A DNA stretch of 64,000 bases from Bradyrhizobium diazoefficiens (GTDB lineage: Bacteria; Pseudomonadota; Alphaproteobacteria; Rhizobiales; Xanthobacteraceae). The notes beneath the pieces are model-generated. The model searched no databases, had not been told where the DNA came from, and worked only from the letters and a program-made list of their open reading frames with translations. The position numbers and the translations under genes are program-made. This document shows positions 46,818-55,088 of the stretch, piece by piece (position 1 is the stretch's first letter; every line of letters starts with the position of its first letter). The DNA lies in the NCBI RefSeq assembly GCF_016616425.1, contig NZ_CP067101.1, forward strand, positions 1,736,001 through 1,800,000, given 5' to 3'.

Positions 46818-47279
46818 ATGAGGACCAGTTTCGACTTTGCGCCCCTTTGGCGTTCCACCATCGGCTTCGACCATCTGGCCGACCTCGTCGACAGCACGCT
46901 GCGCCAGGCGACCGAGGACAACTATCCCCCGTACAACATCGAGCGTTCCAGCGAAGACCATTACCGGATCAGCCTTGCCGTGGCGGGCTTCGGCGCCAGC
47001 GACATCACGGTGACGGCTGAGCAGAATGCGCTCACGATCGAGGGCCGCAAGCCCGAGACCGCTGCACACGAATATCTGTACCAGGGCATCGCTGCCAGGC
47101 CGTTCCGGCGCGTGTTCAACCTCGCCGATTATGTCCAGGTGAAGCAGGCCTCCTTGCAGGACGGGCTCCTGATCATCGACCTGGTCCGCGAGGTGCCGGA
47201 AGCCATGAAGCCGCGCCGGATTCCCATCGCGGGCGGCACTCCTGCGGCATCGCAGATCGAGCAGAAGAAAGCAGCATAA
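46818..47279 (+). CDS. Small heat-shock protein Hsp20 (IbpA-like, class A)
   Basis: This 153-residue alpha-crystallin chaperone has an N-terminal arm (MRTSFDFAPLWRSTIGFDHL), the sheet domain from NYPPYNIERSSEDHYRISLA to LTIEGRKPE, the L6 loop and FRRVFNLADYVQVKQASLQD, and a short tail with the I-x-I-type anchor (RRIPIAG). It binds unfolding proteins in the cytoplasm. The start is set by GGAGGA in the ROSE element. The second hsp20 gene begins 71 bases later. Confidence 0.92.
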   Translation: MRTSFDFAPLWRSTIGFDHLADLVDSTLRQATEDNYPPYNIERSSEDHYRISLAVAGFGASDITVTAEQNALTIEGRKPETAAHEYLYQGIAARPFRRVFNLADYVQVKQASLQDGLLIIDLVREVPEAMKPRRIPIAGGTPAASQIEQKKAA

Positions 47280-47350
47280 TCGCTCAATCCAGTGGCGGAA
47301 CGCGGCGCGCCGACGTGCGCCCGCGCTTCCGATGCATGAAGGAGAGAACC

Positions 47351-47842
47351 ATGGCTTTTCGTGATCTCATTCCCTGGCCGAGAAACCAGGAGCTTGTGCC
47401 AGCGCGCGACAATTTCGATCCTTTCCTGACGCTTCACCGCGAGATGAACCGTCTGTTCGACGACGTCTTTCGTGGCTTCGGCGGGACCATGCCGTCGCAG
47501 TTGATGCAGGGGCGGTTCGGCTGGCCGAAGGTCGAACTTAGCGAGACCGACAAGGCGCTGACCGTCTCGGCCGAGCTACCAGGCCTGACGGAGAAGGACG
47601 TCGAGGTCGAGATCGCGGGCGGCGTGCTGACTGTCCGCGGCGAAAAGAAGGCGGAGCGCAACGGAGAAGGCAGGTACTTCACCGAGCGCTTCTACGGTGC
47701 GTTCGAGCGGCAGATTCCGCTGGAGGGCGTCGAGGAAGACAAGGCCGAGGCGTCGTTCAGGGATGGCGTCCTGACCATATCGCTGCCGAAGTCGGAGAAG
47801 GCACGCGAAAGCGTCAAGCGCATCGCGATCAACACGCACTGA
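47351..47842 (+). CDS. Small heat-shock protein Hsp20 (class C-like)
   Basis: This 163-residue protein has an alpha-crystallin domain (PKVELSETDKALTVSAELPG, VLTVRGEKKAERNGEGRYFT, then ASFRDGVLTISLPKS) and N-terminal PFLTLHREMNRLFDDVFRGF. This is the HSP20 type distinct from IbpA-like proteins. Class-A and class-C members commonly sit together in Bradyrhizobium. GGAGAGAACC precedes the ATG. Its own leader lacks the ROSE consensus, so heat control would come from the shared transcript. Confidence 0.92.
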   Translation: MAFRDLIPWPRNQELVPARDNFDPFLTLHREMNRLFDDVFRGFGGTMPSQLMQGRFGWPKVELSETDKALTVSAELPGLTEKDVEVEIAGGVLTVRGEKKAERNGEGRYFTERFYGAFERQIPLEGVEEDKAEASFRDGVLTISLPKSEKARESVKRIAINTH

Positions 47843-47850
47843 CATCAAGC

Positions 47851-47874
47851 GGGCGGCGGCGGTCGGCGCCGCCC
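47851..47874 (+). terminator. Strong GC hairpin after the second hsp20 gene
   Basis: GGGCGGCG (47851-47858) pairs perfectly with CGCCGCCC (47867-47874) around an eight-base loop, nine bases after the stop codon. No T-run follows, so it may protect the 3' end or only weaken read-through into the next gene. Confidence 0.35.
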
Positions 47875-47926
47875 TCCATCGTCGACAACCGGTCCCCTGG
47901 AAAGGAGCATGAGGGAGGCACGAGCG

Positions 47927-48262
47927 ATGACCAACGCGAACACCACTGCCGGCACTCTTAATCCGCTATTTCATCCCGCGGCCCATTACGATTCGCCTGC
48001 CGAAGTCCTGAAGGCGCAGGAACTCTCCGCACCAGAGAAGCGCATCATACTGTCGTCCTGGGCCTCGGATATATACGCGGTCGAATCCTGTCCCGCTCTG
48101 CGCGAGATCCCCGGCATGAGCCACACCATCCGGCTCGCCGACGTTCTGGCGGCGTTGCGCAAGCTCGACGGCGACAATGACAATGATGACCCGCCACGCG
48201 GAGGCGGCGTTCCAATGCGGTTGCGGCGGCCCTGGGCCGCCGCGGAGAAGCGAGCCGCATGA
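47927..48262 (+). CDS. Hypothetical protein of the heat-shock locus
   Basis: This 111-residue protein contains HYDSPAEVLKAQELSAPEKR and IILSSWASDIYAVESCPALR, then IRLADVLAALRKLDG and a basic tail. I know similar small proteins next to Hsp20 genes in Bradyrhizobium, but no function. It has no signal peptide or membrane segment. The ATG at 47927 follows GAGGGAGGCACGAGCG; an earlier ATG at 47909 is too close to its Shine-Dalgarno. Its stop overlaps the start of a tiny membrane peptide gene. Confidence 0.75.
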   Translation: MTNANTTAGTLNPLFHPAAHYDSPAEVLKAQELSAPEKRIILSSWASDIYAVESCPALREIPGMSHTIRLADVLAALRKLDGDNDNDDPPRGGGVPMRLRRPWAAAEKRAA

Positions 48263-48369
48263 TCCTCACCCACACCGTCCTCGCGCTCGTGCTGCTCGGT
48301 CAGGCCTCCGCGGCCTTCGCCGTTCCGTTTCTCGCCATGCACGGCCTCGTCACCGCACCGCGCCACTGA
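48259..48369 (+). CDS. 36-residue hydrophobic peptide, translationally coupled
   Basis: ATG at 48259 overlaps the stop of the upstream gene as ATGA. The product starts MILTHTVLALVLLGQASAAF and continues AVPFLAMHGLVTAPRH, one hydrophobic helix with a short polar end. It could be a small membrane protein, or a signal-peptide-like leader (ASA-A). Coupling and codon use make translation likely, but there is no homology evidence. Confidence 0.5.
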   Translation: MILTHTVLALVLLGQASAAFAVPFLAMHGLVTAPRH

Positions 48370-48409
48370 GGCCCATCCGGGCGCGCGACGATCTCAACTC
48401 CTGACCACC

Positions 48410-49897
48410 TCAACGGCAAGCGGCGGCGTCGGGCATCAGCAGAAAGGTGATGCTCGCTGGTGGCAGGCGAACCTGTCCCGGCGCCGTCGCGCGCGCTTCG
48501 AAGCGGGGCAGGTCGTCGTTATCCGTCAGCGAGAGCCTCTTGCCGTTCAATTGCACGTCGGTGTCCTGCAGACGCTCCGCTTGAAGCGTGTAGCGCTCGG
48601 CCGAACCAGCCAGCGTCACGGAACGTGACTCGTTCCGCGACGTGTTGATGAGGAGTACGGATGCCGCGCCCTTTGTCGCGGCATGGCAATGCGCATAGAC
48701 GTGGAGACCGGGTGTCGAGGCCATGCCCGGGTCGAGCACGGTCGATCCCATCAACCGGCGCCAGAGCAGCGCGCCCCAGTAATTCGGCCGCGGGCGAAAG
48801 GTCCTTTCGTCCAGCAAGCCGTAATCGCTGCCCGTGAGCGTGTTGTGCATGACGACCTGCACGCCGGCCCTCGCAAGACGGCCGAGCTGATCGAGATAGC
48901 GGAACGTGTCGAGGAAGGTCGCATCCCACCTGTTGCCGCCGCAGGCGGCATTCGCCGTCTCCGTCAGCCAGATCGGCTTGCCTGGCGCGAATGCGTCGCG
49001 CAAGCCGCGGTAGATGTTCAGCGCGGCGTCGGTCCGCGACAGCCAGTCCTCGGACAGCGCCTGCGCCGGATCGTCGTGCACGCCGCAGCGAGCGGAGAGC
49101 GTGTTGTAGTGATGGTAGGAGACGCGATCGAGCCCGGGCCCCGTCGCGGCGAGCAGATCGCGCGTGCGAATGCCGCCGGATGAGGACGCGGAGTCGCCTG
49201 CGGAGCCGGGACCGACGATGAGCGTCTCCGGTGCCGACCGCCGTATCCACTCGCGAAAAATATTGAAGTCGCGGCCATAGGCCTTTGCGTCATATCCCGG
49301 CGGGGGGCCATTGGTCGCCGCGAGGGTCGGCTCGTTCATGAATTCGGCGGCGGCGATGCGGCCACCCAACCGGCGCGTGTCCTCAATGAGACGCTGCGCC
49401 TGGTCCGGCGTCCACACGCCGTCCGGGTTGCGGCTGCCGGGACTGACGGCAAAGGACGTCATGATCTCCGCATCGGCGGCACGGGCAAAATCGACGACGC
49501 TGCGCCATTGCGCGCGGGTCAGCACGCTGTCGAAGCCGGCGGGTGGCGCGGACCCCGCACCGTCGCGGTCGGCGAAAAACGTCGCATTCGCCCAGGTGCC
49601 GCTGATGCGCATGTAGGCGGGCCCGAGCGCCGCGGCGAGCTTGCGCAGGCGCGGGTTGGCGAGATCCACCGGCGGCCGATAGGCATAGCGATCGCGACGC
49701 ATGTCCTTCTGCGTATAGGGCTTCCAGAACCGGCCGCCCGTCACCTCGACCATCTCGACATTGTAAGATTGGAAGCGGGCGTCGATCGTACCCGATGCTT
49801 TCATGCGCGCAGGCGCGATGATGTCTGCGCCATTACCGGTTCCCGGCGACGTCGCGCTGATGAGCAGCGCGACGCCAATCCTCCTGATTGTCTGCAT
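48410..49897 (-). CDS. Exported GH79-like (heparanase-type) glycoside hydrolase
   Basis: This 495-residue protein has a signal sequence (MQTIRRIGVALLISATSPGT). Its TIM barrel opens SYNVEMVEVTGGRFWKPYTQ and LGPAYMRISGTWANATFF, with the likely acid/base Glu in AAAEFMNEPTLAA and the likely nucleophile Glu in IWLTETANAACGG. A C-terminal beta domain includes VYAHCHAATKGAASVLLINT. These features match the GH79 heparanase/beta-glucuronidase group, retaining enzymes acting on glucuronic-acid-containing chains. Start at 49897 follows AGGGCGAG. It may trim a plant or bacterial polysaccharide. It is divergent from the next gene. Confidence 0.72.
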   Translation of the reverse strand: MQTIRRIGVALLISATSPGTGNGADIIAPARMKASGTIDARFQSYNVEMVEVTGGRFWKPYTQKDMRRDRYAYRPPVDLANPRLRKLAAALGPAYMRISGTWANATFFADRDGAGSAPPAGFDSVLTRAQWRSVVDFARAADAEIMTSFAVSPGSRNPDGVWTPDQAQRLIEDTRRLGGRIAAAEFMNEPTLAATNGPPPGYDAKAYGRDFNIFREWIRRSAPETLIVGPGSAGDSASSSGGIRTRDLLAATGPGLDRVSYHHYNTLSARCGVHDDPAQALSEDWLSRTDAALNIYRGLRDAFAPGKPIWLTETANAACGGNRWDATFLDTFRYLDQLGRLARAGVQVVMHNTLTGSDYGLLDERTFRPRPNYWGALLWRRLMGSTVLDPGMASTPGLHVYAHCHAATKGAASVLLINTSRNESRSVTLAGSAERYTLQAERLQDTDVQLNGKRLSLTDNDDLPRFEARATAPGQVRLPPASITFLLMPDAAACR

Positions 49898-50075
49898 GAC
49901 GCTCGCCCTGGCCAGGCCTGCTGGAGCACTGATCCTAGCGCGCGATCGGCATGAGAGGGGACCATCGTCGCTCCATGGCCGGGTTCCGCTGGTCGATTGC
50001 CTTTTGTTGGCCGGCAAGCGAACCTCGTGCGGCCATATTTGAGCAGGAGTGATTTCCCGTGAGGGAGACACTCCG

Positions 50076-50465
50076 ATGACCAAAGTTCTGATCACCGCGA
50101 TTGCAATGCTGGCCTGTGTGCCCGCGAGCGCGGTTGCGCAGGAGCGCGCGGGCGATGCAGCACTCGGCGCCGTGTCGGGCGCGATCGTGCTGGGCCCTGT
50201 CGGTGCCGTCGCCGGAGCTTTGGTCGGCTACACTGCCGGACCTACGATCGCCCGATCATGGGGAGTGAGAGGTTCGCGGTCGGCAGGACACCGGCAGCCG
50301 TCGCGTCGCGAGGCGAGCCGCAGGGCCGGGGCTTCGCCGCGTACGCGCCAGGCAATGGATGCCAACAGCCAGATGAGAGCGGCCGGCAATCCGCCCCCGC
50401 CGGTTCAAGCCGCGCCTGCCGTGCCGGCGCAGACCTCGATGCCGCCCGTTCAGGGATTCGACTGA
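50076..50465 (+). CDS. Exported glycine-zipper protein
   Basis: This 129-residue protein has a signal peptide (TKVLITAIAMLACVPASAVA, cleavage near AQ) followed by a glycine-zipper helix AALGAVSGAIVLGPVGAVAG with ALVGYTAGPTI. The tail is basic and then Pro-rich (NPPPPVQAAPAVPAQT). Glycine zippers insert into or across the outer membrane; the function here is unknown. GAGGGAGACACTCCG precedes the ATG. Confidence 0.72.
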   Translation: MTKVLITAIAMLACVPASAVAQERAGDAALGAVSGAIVLGPVGAVAGALVGYTAGPTIARSWGVRGSRSAGHRQPSRREASRRAGASPRTRQAMDANSQMRAAGNPPPPVQAAPAVPAQTSMPPVQGFD

Positions 50466-50475
50466 GGTCGCGGCT

Positions 50476-51216
50476 TCAGGCCGACGCCTTCGGCCGCAGC
50501 CGGTCGACCGTTCTTGCGATCAGTGCAGCGACCTCGGTGACTTTCGGTCCGATGCGGAATTCCGGGCCGGCGACGACGACCGAGAGGCGGCGGTCGCCGA
50601 TGGGCAACGGGATCGCCGCGCCGGCGAGGTCACGGCTGTAATCGCCAAAGCTCTGGCAGTAACCGCGCGCGATCGAGTTGCGCAGTTCGGTCTCCACCGC
50701 ATCGATGCTGATTGGTGTCGACGGGCCATATTGCTTGAATTCGATCTTGCGGTAGACGGAGTCGCGCTCCTCCTGCGAATATTGCAGCAGCAGTGCGCGG
50801 CCGCTGGCGGTCGCGTGGATCGGCACGCGGTGGCCGATGCTGGCAAAATAGCGGATCGCAGCCTGGGATTCGACGACGTCGATGAACACGGCCATCACGC
50901 CTGCCGGCGCAACGATCGAGGCGGTCTCGCCGGTCTCCGTGGAGAGGTCGGCGATCAGCTGATGCGTCCAGGGCGGCAGCGGCTCGACCTCCGAGATCAT
51001 CCGCGCCATCGCCAGCCAGCGCGGCGTCGGATAGAAGCCGGCGCGCGGCCGCGGCTCATAGAGATAGCCCTTCTCCGACAGCGTCGCGAGCAGGTTGAAG
51101 GTCGAGGAGCGCGGCCAGCCGAAATGATCGGCGATCTCCGCAAGCGTCGCCGGCTTCCTCGCTTGCGCGAAGAATTCCATGATCTCCAGGACGTTTGCGG
51201 CTTGGCGAACGATCAT
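50476..51216 (-). CDS. IclR-family regulator of the CoA operon
   Basis: This 246-residue IclR protein has HTH ATLAEIADHFGWPRSSTFNL and an effector domain (GETASIVAPAGVMAVFIDVV, then PIHATASGRALLLQYSQEER). The ATG at 51216 gives MIVRQAANVLEIMEFFAQAR, a usual IclR start. It is the last gene of the operon CoA-transferase/MaoC/CitE-like, 20 bases after the lyase, and presumably controls the divergent region at 53.8-54.0 kb. Confidence 0.87.
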   Translation of the reverse strand: MIVRQAANVLEIMEFFAQARKPATLAEIADHFGWPRSSTFNLLATLSEKGYLYEPRPRAGFYPTPRWLAMARMISEVEPLPPWTHQLIADLSTETGETASIVAPAGVMAVFIDVVESQAAIRYFASIGHRVPIHATASGRALLLQYSQEERDSVYRKIEFKQYGPSTPISIDAVETELRNSIARGYCQSFGDYSRDLAGAAIPLPIGDRRLSVVVAGPEFRIGPKVTEVAALIARTVDRLRPKASA

Positions 51217-51236
51217 GGCGAGGCTTGTGTCCCGAT

Positions 51237-52088
51237 CTACGGTTGGCCGAGGATCTTCTTCGCGGCGCGAAGATGCGGCTTGTCGATCATCTGGCCGTCG
51301 AGCCGCAGCGTGCCGGAATTGGGATTGCTCGCGAACGCCGCGATCACCTTCTCCGCCCAGCTCCGCTCGGCGTCCGTCGGCTCGAACGCCGCATTGACGA
51401 CGTCGACATGCTTCGGGTGGATCAGCGCCTTCGCCGAGAAACCGTCGCGCCGCGCCGCGCGCGTCTCCTGCTCGAGCCCTGCAAGATTGTCGATTTCGGT
51501 GTAGACCGTGTCGATCGGCGCGACCTCGGCCGCGGCGGCCGCCATCAGGCAGAGATCGCGTGCGAGGCGATAGGGGCTGTGGAACACGCCGCCGGATGAC
51601 TTTTCGGTGGCGCCGAGCGAAGCCGAAAGATCCTCGGCGCCCCACATCAGGCCGGCGAGACGAGGGGAGCAGCCCTTGTAGCTGCCGAGGCCGAAGATCG
51701 AAGCCGCGGTTTCCGTCGCCACGCAAACGATGCGGGTCGAGCCGACCTCCGCACCGGTCGCCGCCTCGAGGGCTTCGAGCCAGGTCGCGACCTGCCGGAC
51801 GTCATCGCCGCCCTGCGATTTCGGCAATACGATGCCGTCGGGCGCGCCTGGCAGCACCGCGGCGAGATCGGCAAGGGTCATGCCGGTATCGAGCGCGTTG
51901 ACGCGGACATAGAGCTGACGCGGGCCGCGAGAGCCCTTCAGCATCGACAGCGTCAGCGTGCGCGCCTCCGCCTTCTTCTCGGCGACGACGGAGTCCTCGA
52001 GGTCGATGATCAGCGCGTCGGCCTTGCCTTCGCTCGCCTTCTCGAATTTGCGCGGGGAATCGCCCGGCACGAACAGCATCGAACGCAT
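51237..52088 (-). CDS. CitE-like acyl-CoA lyase (possible citramalyl-CoA lyase)
   Basis: This 283-residue protein of the HpcH/HpaI/CitE TIM-barrel family has MRSMLFVPGDSPRKFEKASE, ADALIIDLEDSVVAEKKAEA (with the metal-binding acid of LEDSV), and a later MWGAEDLSASLGA with the second acidic ligand. CitE-like enzymes split beta-hydroxyacyl-CoA, for example citramalyl-CoA to pyruvate and acetyl-CoA. ATG overlaps the MaoC stop by one base. In company with a CaiB CoA-transferase and MaoC hydratase it fits Ccl of the itaconate pathway. Confidence 0.85.
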   Translation of the reverse strand: MRSMLFVPGDSPRKFEKASEGKADALIIDLEDSVVAEKKAEARTLTLSMLKGSRGPRQLYVRVNALDTGMTLADLAAVLPGAPDGIVLPKSQGGDDVRQVATWLEALEAATGAEVGSTRIVCVATETAASIFGLGSYKGCSPRLAGLMWGAEDLSASLGATEKSSGGVFHSPYRLARDLCLMAAAAAEVAPIDTVYTEIDNLAGLEQETRAARRDGFSAKALIHPKHVDVVNAAFEPTDAERSWAEKVIAAFASNPNSGTLRLDGQMIDKPHLRAAKKILGQP

Positions 52089-52540
52089 CAGACCGGCCTC
52101 TTGTGCATCATCGCCATGCGGCGGCATTTGCCGACGATCTCGTCGTTCTGGTTCAAGGCGTGGTGCTCGAACTCGACGATGCCGGCCTTGGGCCGCGATT
52201 TGGATTCCCGCACCGAGAGCACCTTTGTCGTGGCCCGTAACGTGTCGCCATGGAAGACCGGTTTTGGAAACGTGACGTCAGTCATGCCGAGATTGGCAAC
52301 CGTGGTCCCCAGGGTCGTATCATAGACCGTCATGCCGATCATGATGCCGAGGGTGTAAAGGCTGTTGAAAATGCGCTGGCCGAACTCGGTCTTTTCGGAG
52401 AAATGCGCGTCGATGTGCAGCGGCTGCGGATTGAGCGTCAGCAGGCTGAACATGGTGTTGTCCATCTCCGTGACGGTCCGGGTCAGCGGATGCCTGAACT
52501 CCTGGCCCACGGAAAAGTCCTCGAAATAAAGTCCGGCCAT
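52088..52540 (-). CDS. MaoC-family hydratase (possible itaconyl-CoA hydratase)
   Basis: This 150-residue hot-dog-fold protein has YFEDFSVGQEFRHPLTRTVT, the catalytic-type segment LNPQPLHIDAHFSEKTEFGQ (Asp/His of NPxHxD) and VFHGDTLRATTKVLSVRESK. MaoC enzymes hydrate 2-enoyl-CoAs. In itaconate breakdown, Ich, a MaoC-type protein, hydrates itaconyl-CoA to citramalyl-CoA. It lies between the CoA-transferase and lyase genes. Confidence 0.85.
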   Translation of the reverse strand: MAGLYFEDFSVGQEFRHPLTRTVTEMDNTMFSLLTLNPQPLHIDAHFSEKTEFGQRIFNSLYTLGIMIGMTVYDTTLGTTVANLGMTDVTFPKPVFHGDTLRATTKVLSVRESKSRPKAGIVEFEHHALNQNDEIVGKCRRMAMMHKRPV

Positions 52541-52585
52541 CGCGGTTCCCTCCTCCTATGTCCTGCGATTTGGACGACGCTGCCT

Positions 52586-53788
52586 TTAAGGCGGCGCCGC
52601 AAGATGAACAGCCCTTTGCTCTGCGAGCCGGTCGATCTCCTCAGTCGAGAAGCCGGCCTCGCGCAAGATGTCGCGGCCGTGCTCGCCGAGCGTCGGTGCG
52701 GGACCGGCGGCTTCCGGCTGGGTCACGCTCCAGGTGGAGGGCACGCGCATCTGGCGGATGCGGCCCTCCACGGGGTGATCCACCGTCCTGAAGAAATCGA
52801 CCGCATCGAGATGCGGATCGTTCAGGATCGTCTCCAGCGTGTGCATCGGCATCACCGGAATGTCGGCGCGCTCCAGAAGTTCGCGCCATTCCGCGCTCGT
52901 GCGCGTCAGGAAGATCTGGCCGATTTCGGCGTAGATCTCGTCGATGTGCTTGGTGCGCGCGGCGTGGTTGGCAAAGCGCGGCTGCTGCAAGAATTCGGGC
53001 TGCCCGATCGCCTCGAAGAAGCTGCGCCAGTGCTTGTCATTGTAGATGAGAACGCAGAGATAGCCGTCGCTGGTCTGGTAGGGCTTTCGATAGCGCGACA
53101 ACAGGCGGGCGTAGCCGCCATGGTCGAGCGGCGGATCATAGGTTAACCCGCCGAGATGATCGACCAGCACGAACTCCGCCATCGATTCGAACATCGGCAC
53201 GTCAATGCGCTGGCCTATGCCGGTGCGCTGCTGGTGCATCAGCCCGCCCAGAATCGCGTTGACCATCATCAGGCCGACGATGCGGTCGGCGATGGTGACG
53301 GGGACGTAGCGCGGCGTGCCGTCACCGGCGGCCGCCAGCAACGTCGGAATGGCGGCCGCACCCTGGATCAGATCGTCATAGGCGGGCTTTGCGGCATAGG
53401 GACCGGACTGGCCGTAGCCGAACGCGCCGACATAAACGAGCGAAGGATTGATCGCGGCAAGCGTCTCGTAGTCGAGGCCGAGCCGCGTCATCGCCTGCGG
53501 GCGTACATTATAGACCAGCGCGTTGGCATTCTTCGCCAGCCGCAGCAGCGCGTCGCGGCCTTCCATCTTCTTGAGGTCGAGCACGATGCTGCGCTTGCCG
53601 CGATTGGCATTGAGGAACATCCCGCCCATGCCGGGCGTGCGGCCGGGACCGATCTGGCGGACGATATCGCCCTCGGGGTTCTCGACCTTGATGACGTCGG
53701 CGCCCATGTCGGCAAGCACCTGGGTGCCGTAGGGGCCCATCAGCACGGAGGTCAGGTCGAGAATGGTGAAGCCGGCGAGCGGTCCCAT
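52586..53788 (-). CDS. CaiB/BaiF family III CoA-transferase (possible itaconate CoA-transferase)
   Basis: This 400-residue enzyme starts MGPLAGFTILDLTSVLMGPY and has NRGKRSIVLDLKKMEGRDAL and LVYVGAFGYGQSGPYAAKPA, class III landmarks. Such proteins move CoA between carboxylates through a mixed anhydride on an Asp. I chose ATG 53788, which is behind a purine-rich GAGAGA, over ATG 53809, which has no ribosome-binding site. As first gene of the operon it would activate the imported acid with succinyl-CoA, as Ict does for itaconate. Confidence 0.87.
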   Translation of the reverse strand: MGPLAGFTILDLTSVLMGPYGTQVLADMGADVIKVENPEGDIVRQIGPGRTPGMGGMFLNANRGKRSIVLDLKKMEGRDALLRLAKNANALVYNVRPQAMTRLGLDYETLAAINPSLVYVGAFGYGQSGPYAAKPAYDDLIQGAAAIPTLLAAAGDGTPRYVPVTIADRIVGLMMVNAILGGLMHQQRTGIGQRIDVPMFESMAEFVLVDHLGGLTYDPPLDHGGYARLLSRYRKPYQTSDGYLCVLIYNDKHWRSFFEAIGQPEFLQQPRFANHAARTKHIDEIYAEIGQIFLTRTSAEWRELLERADIPVMPMHTLETILNDPHLDAVDFFRTVDHPVEGRIRQMRVPSTWSVTQPEAAGPAPTLGEHGRDILREAGFSTEEIDRLAEQRAVHLAAPP

Positions 53789-53803
53789 GAGTCTCTCGTG
53801 AAA

Positions 53804-53925
53804 GTTCATATACGTGGAGTAAGAGTTCAGAAAGTGCAGGTGTCAATTCGCCGCTACCGCCAACTAGCGCATGGGCGTATGCAGGGTTCATATGCTTGAC
53901 AGATAAATTCACATATATGTACACT
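53804..53925. promoter_or_regulatory. Divergent regulatory region with repeated GTTCATAT motifs
   Basis: GTTCATATACGTGG (53804-53817) and GTTCATATGCTTGA (53886-53899) are near repeats. ACATATATGT (53911-53920) is a perfect palindrome inside TTCACATATATGTACAC. TTGACA at 53896-53901 is a good plus-strand -35 box, but its -10 is unclear. The AT-rich palindrome close to the expected start suggests control of the TRAP operon, probably by the IclR protein. Confidence 0.45.
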
Positions 53926-54010
53926 TTCCTCAAGCAAGAAGTGAAGCCGGACTGGCGGACAGCAACTGGCTGCCGCACTTCGGCGTGAGGGCACGTCAAG
54001 GAGAAGCCAA

Positions 54011-55039
54011 ATGAAGAGAAATCTGGTCTGGGCGGCAGCAGCGTTTGCACTCTCGCTGCCGACCTCGACGCTGTCGGCGCGAGCGCTGGAGCTGAAAGTC
54101 GCCGATAGCTTCCCCGCCGACCACTATCTCGTCCGTCTGATGCTCAAGCCCTGGATGGACGATGTCGCCAAGCGGACCAATGGTGCGGTGAGCTTCACTC
54201 ACTATCCGAACCAGCAAATCGGCAAGGCGGCCGACATGCTGCGGCTGACCCAGTCCGGCGTGGTCGACATCGGCTACATCGGGCCGTCCTACGTCTCGGA
54301 CAAGATGCCGCTCTCCGAGGTCGCGCAATTGCCGGGCGCGTTCCAGACCAGTTGCCAGGGTACGCTCGCGTATTGGAAGGCTGCACGGGAAGGCATCCTG
54401 GCCAAACAGGAATATGCGCCCAACAAGATCAAGCTGCTGATGGCCGTGGTGCTGCCGCCCTATCAGGTGTGGACCGCCAAGCAGAAGGTCGAGACAATCA
54501 AGGACATGCAAGGCTTGAAGCTGCGCACCACTGGCGGTGCTCAGGATCTGACGGTACGCACGCTCGGCGCGGTGCCGGTGCGCATGGCGGCGCCCGATGC
54601 GTATGAATCGCTCTCGCGCGGCACCATGGACGGGCTGCTGTTTCCCATGGACAGCGTCGCGGCCTATGGGTTGGACAAGCTGGTCAAATACGCGACCGAC
54701 GGCGTCAGCTTCGGCAGCTTCATCGTCGCCTACTCGATCAACCAGTCGGTCTGGGACAAGCTGCCTGATGACGTGAAGAAGGCGATGGACGCCGCGTCGG
54801 AAGCGATCACGCCGAAGGCCTGTGCCGACGTCGACAAGGAGCAGGACGCCACACGGCAGAAGATGAAGGACCAGGGCATCAGCTTCACGGCGCTTTCCGA
54901 GGCCACGCGCGCGGAGATGAAGGAGAAGCTCAAGGGCGTTGCGCAGGAATGGGCGGCCGGGCTGGACAGCCGCGGCAAGCAGGCCTCCGCAGCGTTGAAG
55001 GAGTTCGAGGGCCTGCTTGCCGCAGGCGGTGCGAAGTAG
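54011..55039 (+). CDS. TRAP transporter receptor (DctP family)
   Basis: This 342-residue periplasmic receptor has a signal peptide (NLVWAAAAFALSLPTSTLSA, cleavage near ARA-LE). Landmarks are ELKVADSFPADHYLVRLMLK, the conserved LKLRTTGGAQDLTVRTLGAV and the helix FGSFIVAYSINQSVWDKLPD. TRAP receptors bind organic acids through a conserved Arg, here probably the one in LRTTGG. AAGGAGAAGCCAA precedes the ATG. It is divergent from the CoA-transferase operon and first of the transport genes. Confidence 0.9.
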   Translation: MKRNLVWAAAAFALSLPTSTLSARALELKVADSFPADHYLVRLMLKPWMDDVAKRTNGAVSFTHYPNQQIGKAADMLRLTQSGVVDIGYIGPSYVSDKMPLSEVAQLPGAFQTSCQGTLAYWKAAREGILAKQEYAPNKIKLLMAVVLPPYQVWTAKQKVETIKDMQGLKLRTTGGAQDLTVRTLGAVPVRMAAPDAYESLSRGTMDGLLFPMDSVAAYGLDKLVKYATDGVSFGSFIVAYSINQSVWDKLPDDVKKAMDAASEAITPKACADVDKEQDATRQKMKDQGISFTALSEATRAEMKEKLKGVAQEWAAGLDSRGKQASAALKEFEGLLAAGGAK

Positions 55040-55088
55040 CGCAGCACGATCGCTAGCTGCGGGATCGAGCGGAAGGGAGACGCCGGAG

